5,496 nucleotides of DNA from Calditrichota bacterium (GTDB taxonomy: Bacteria; Electryoneota; RPQS01): contig JAGVEU010000400.1 in the NCBI GenBank assembly GCA_020057985.1, positions 1 to 5,496 of the forward strand, given 5' to 3'. Under the pieces are notes generated by a model. That model did not search any database. It saw only the letters and a program-made list of their open reading frames with translations, and was not told where the DNA came from. Below are positions 5,104 through 5,496 of this stretch, in pieces. Within the stretch, counting starts at the first letter, position 1. Each line of letters begins with the position of its first letter. The position numbers were made by a program, and so were the translations under genes.

Positions 5104-5391
5104 ATGAAAGACTATCTTCGAGACCTTAACGACAAGCTGATTCACGGCGATGCAACCGAGCACACGCATCGCCCAGCACTTCAGAAATTGCTCGAAGAGT
5201 TGAGCGAAATGTCCGAAGTCAGTAGAGGCTCCGTTTTCACGAACGAGCCTAAACGCATTGAGGTGGGTGCGCCCGATTTCGTGATTCGCCACAAGGTTGG
5301 AAGAACTGAGCATTTGCCGATTGGTTACATTGAAACAAAAGATGTCACCACGAATCTTGATATTGTCGAAAGGAGAGTGTTAACCATGTAG
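5104..5391 (+). pseudogene. Truncated restriction-modification enzyme: N-terminal PD-ExK nuclease fragment only
   Basis: The 95-residue frame matches the N-terminus of large single-chain restriction/methylation enzymes (type IIG-like or type ISP-like, usually around 900-1100 residues). It shows 'YLRDLNDKLIHGDATEHTHR' (4-23), then 'NEPKRIEVGAPDFVI' (47-61) and 'LPIGYIETKDVTTNLD' (71-86). D58 of 'APDF' and E77/K79 of 'IETK' form the PD-ExK nuclease core. In relatives this leads into a block of the 'Q.KRY...LILTDY' type, a linker and an N6-adenine methylase domain. All of these are missing, because the frame reads 'ERRVLTM' and stops. Real homology probably ends near E89 (5368-5370). An in-frame TAA at 5086-5088 excludes an earlier start, and there is no good Shine-Dalgarno. 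With no methylase and half a nuclease fold, it is unlikely to work. The cause is probably the insertion beginning at 5371-5380. Confidence 0.7.
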
Positions 5392-5496
5392 TGATGACAG
5401 TGCATCCATGTTGCCGTTGATTCGATAGTAGGCAAAGAGGGCGATCGAGAGGTCGACCATCTGTAATGATTTAGACACGATCACCGTTCGTCTTCG
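5380..5496 (-). mobile_element. Probable C-terminus of a transposase gene (insertion sequence end), running off the window
   Basis: On the minus strand a frame is open from the window edge (5496) to a TAA at 5382-5380, giving 38 residues. They read like the final helix region of a DDE transposase: 'RRRTVIVSKSLQMVDLSIAL', then 'FAYYRINGNMDALSSLHG'. Hydrophobic and polar residues alternate as in an amphipathic helix, and codon use looks coding. It sits exactly where the restriction gene breaks off and overlaps its last 12 bases in the convergent direction. The end of the element should therefore be near 5371-5380. Identity as a transposase is an inference from this short tail and the context. 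The family cannot be named, and the catalytic residues and inverted repeat partner lie outside the window. Confidence 0.45.

Overview
The window looks like a chromosomal piece of an uncultured Gram-negative bacterium, probably from the FCB superphylum or a neighbouring candidate phylum (the Zixibacteria / KSB1 / Latescibacterota kind). Three things suggest this. The first gene ends in a type IX secretion (Por) sorting domain with the 'NYPNPFNP' signature common in those lineages. The DnaK is of the Gram-negative type. The intergenic DNA is rich in palindromic repeats. No rRNA or tRNA is present, so the phylum is an inference.

Layout, left to right. (1) 3-731: the C-terminal part of a large secreted protein, cut by the window edge. 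(2) 835-1227: a small basic protein with a SANT/Myb-like helix-turn-helix and a proline-rich linker, followed by a strong two-tier hairpin at 1251-1292 that is probably its terminator. (3) 1228-1544: a gene-free stretch holding that terminator and two tandem members of a structured repeat family (A, 1309-1420; C, 1430-1481). (4) 1545-2192: a carboxymuconolactone decarboxylase/AhpD-fold protein. (5) 2193-2514: gene-free, with a short hairpin, a TATAAT promoter candidate and a third repeat (B, 2350-2463) that would fall in the dnaK 5' leader. (6) 2515-4407: complete dnaK. (7) 4408-5103: about 700 bases without a credible gene, starting with a fourth repeat (D) directly after dnaK and continuing as a patchwork of unrelated palindromes, then a promoter candidate at 4915-4943. 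(8) 5104-5391: the N-terminal fragment of a restriction/methylation enzyme (PD-ExK nuclease part only). It breaks off where an antisense open frame, probably the end of a transposase gene, begins at 5380-5496.

All complete genes lie on the + strand, each with its own intergenic region. This looks like a row of independent transcription units, not an operon. dnaK has no grpE or dnaJ beside it and no visible CIRCE operator. The right end looks like the start of an accessory region, with a repeat-rich spacer followed by a broken defence gene and a probable insertion sequence.

The most interesting signal is the repeat family A/B/C/D. A and B match at 58 of 74 ungapped positions and carry two compensatory base-pair changes, so a fold is being conserved. 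B would be transcribed as part of the dnaK leader if the TATAAT box upstream is used.
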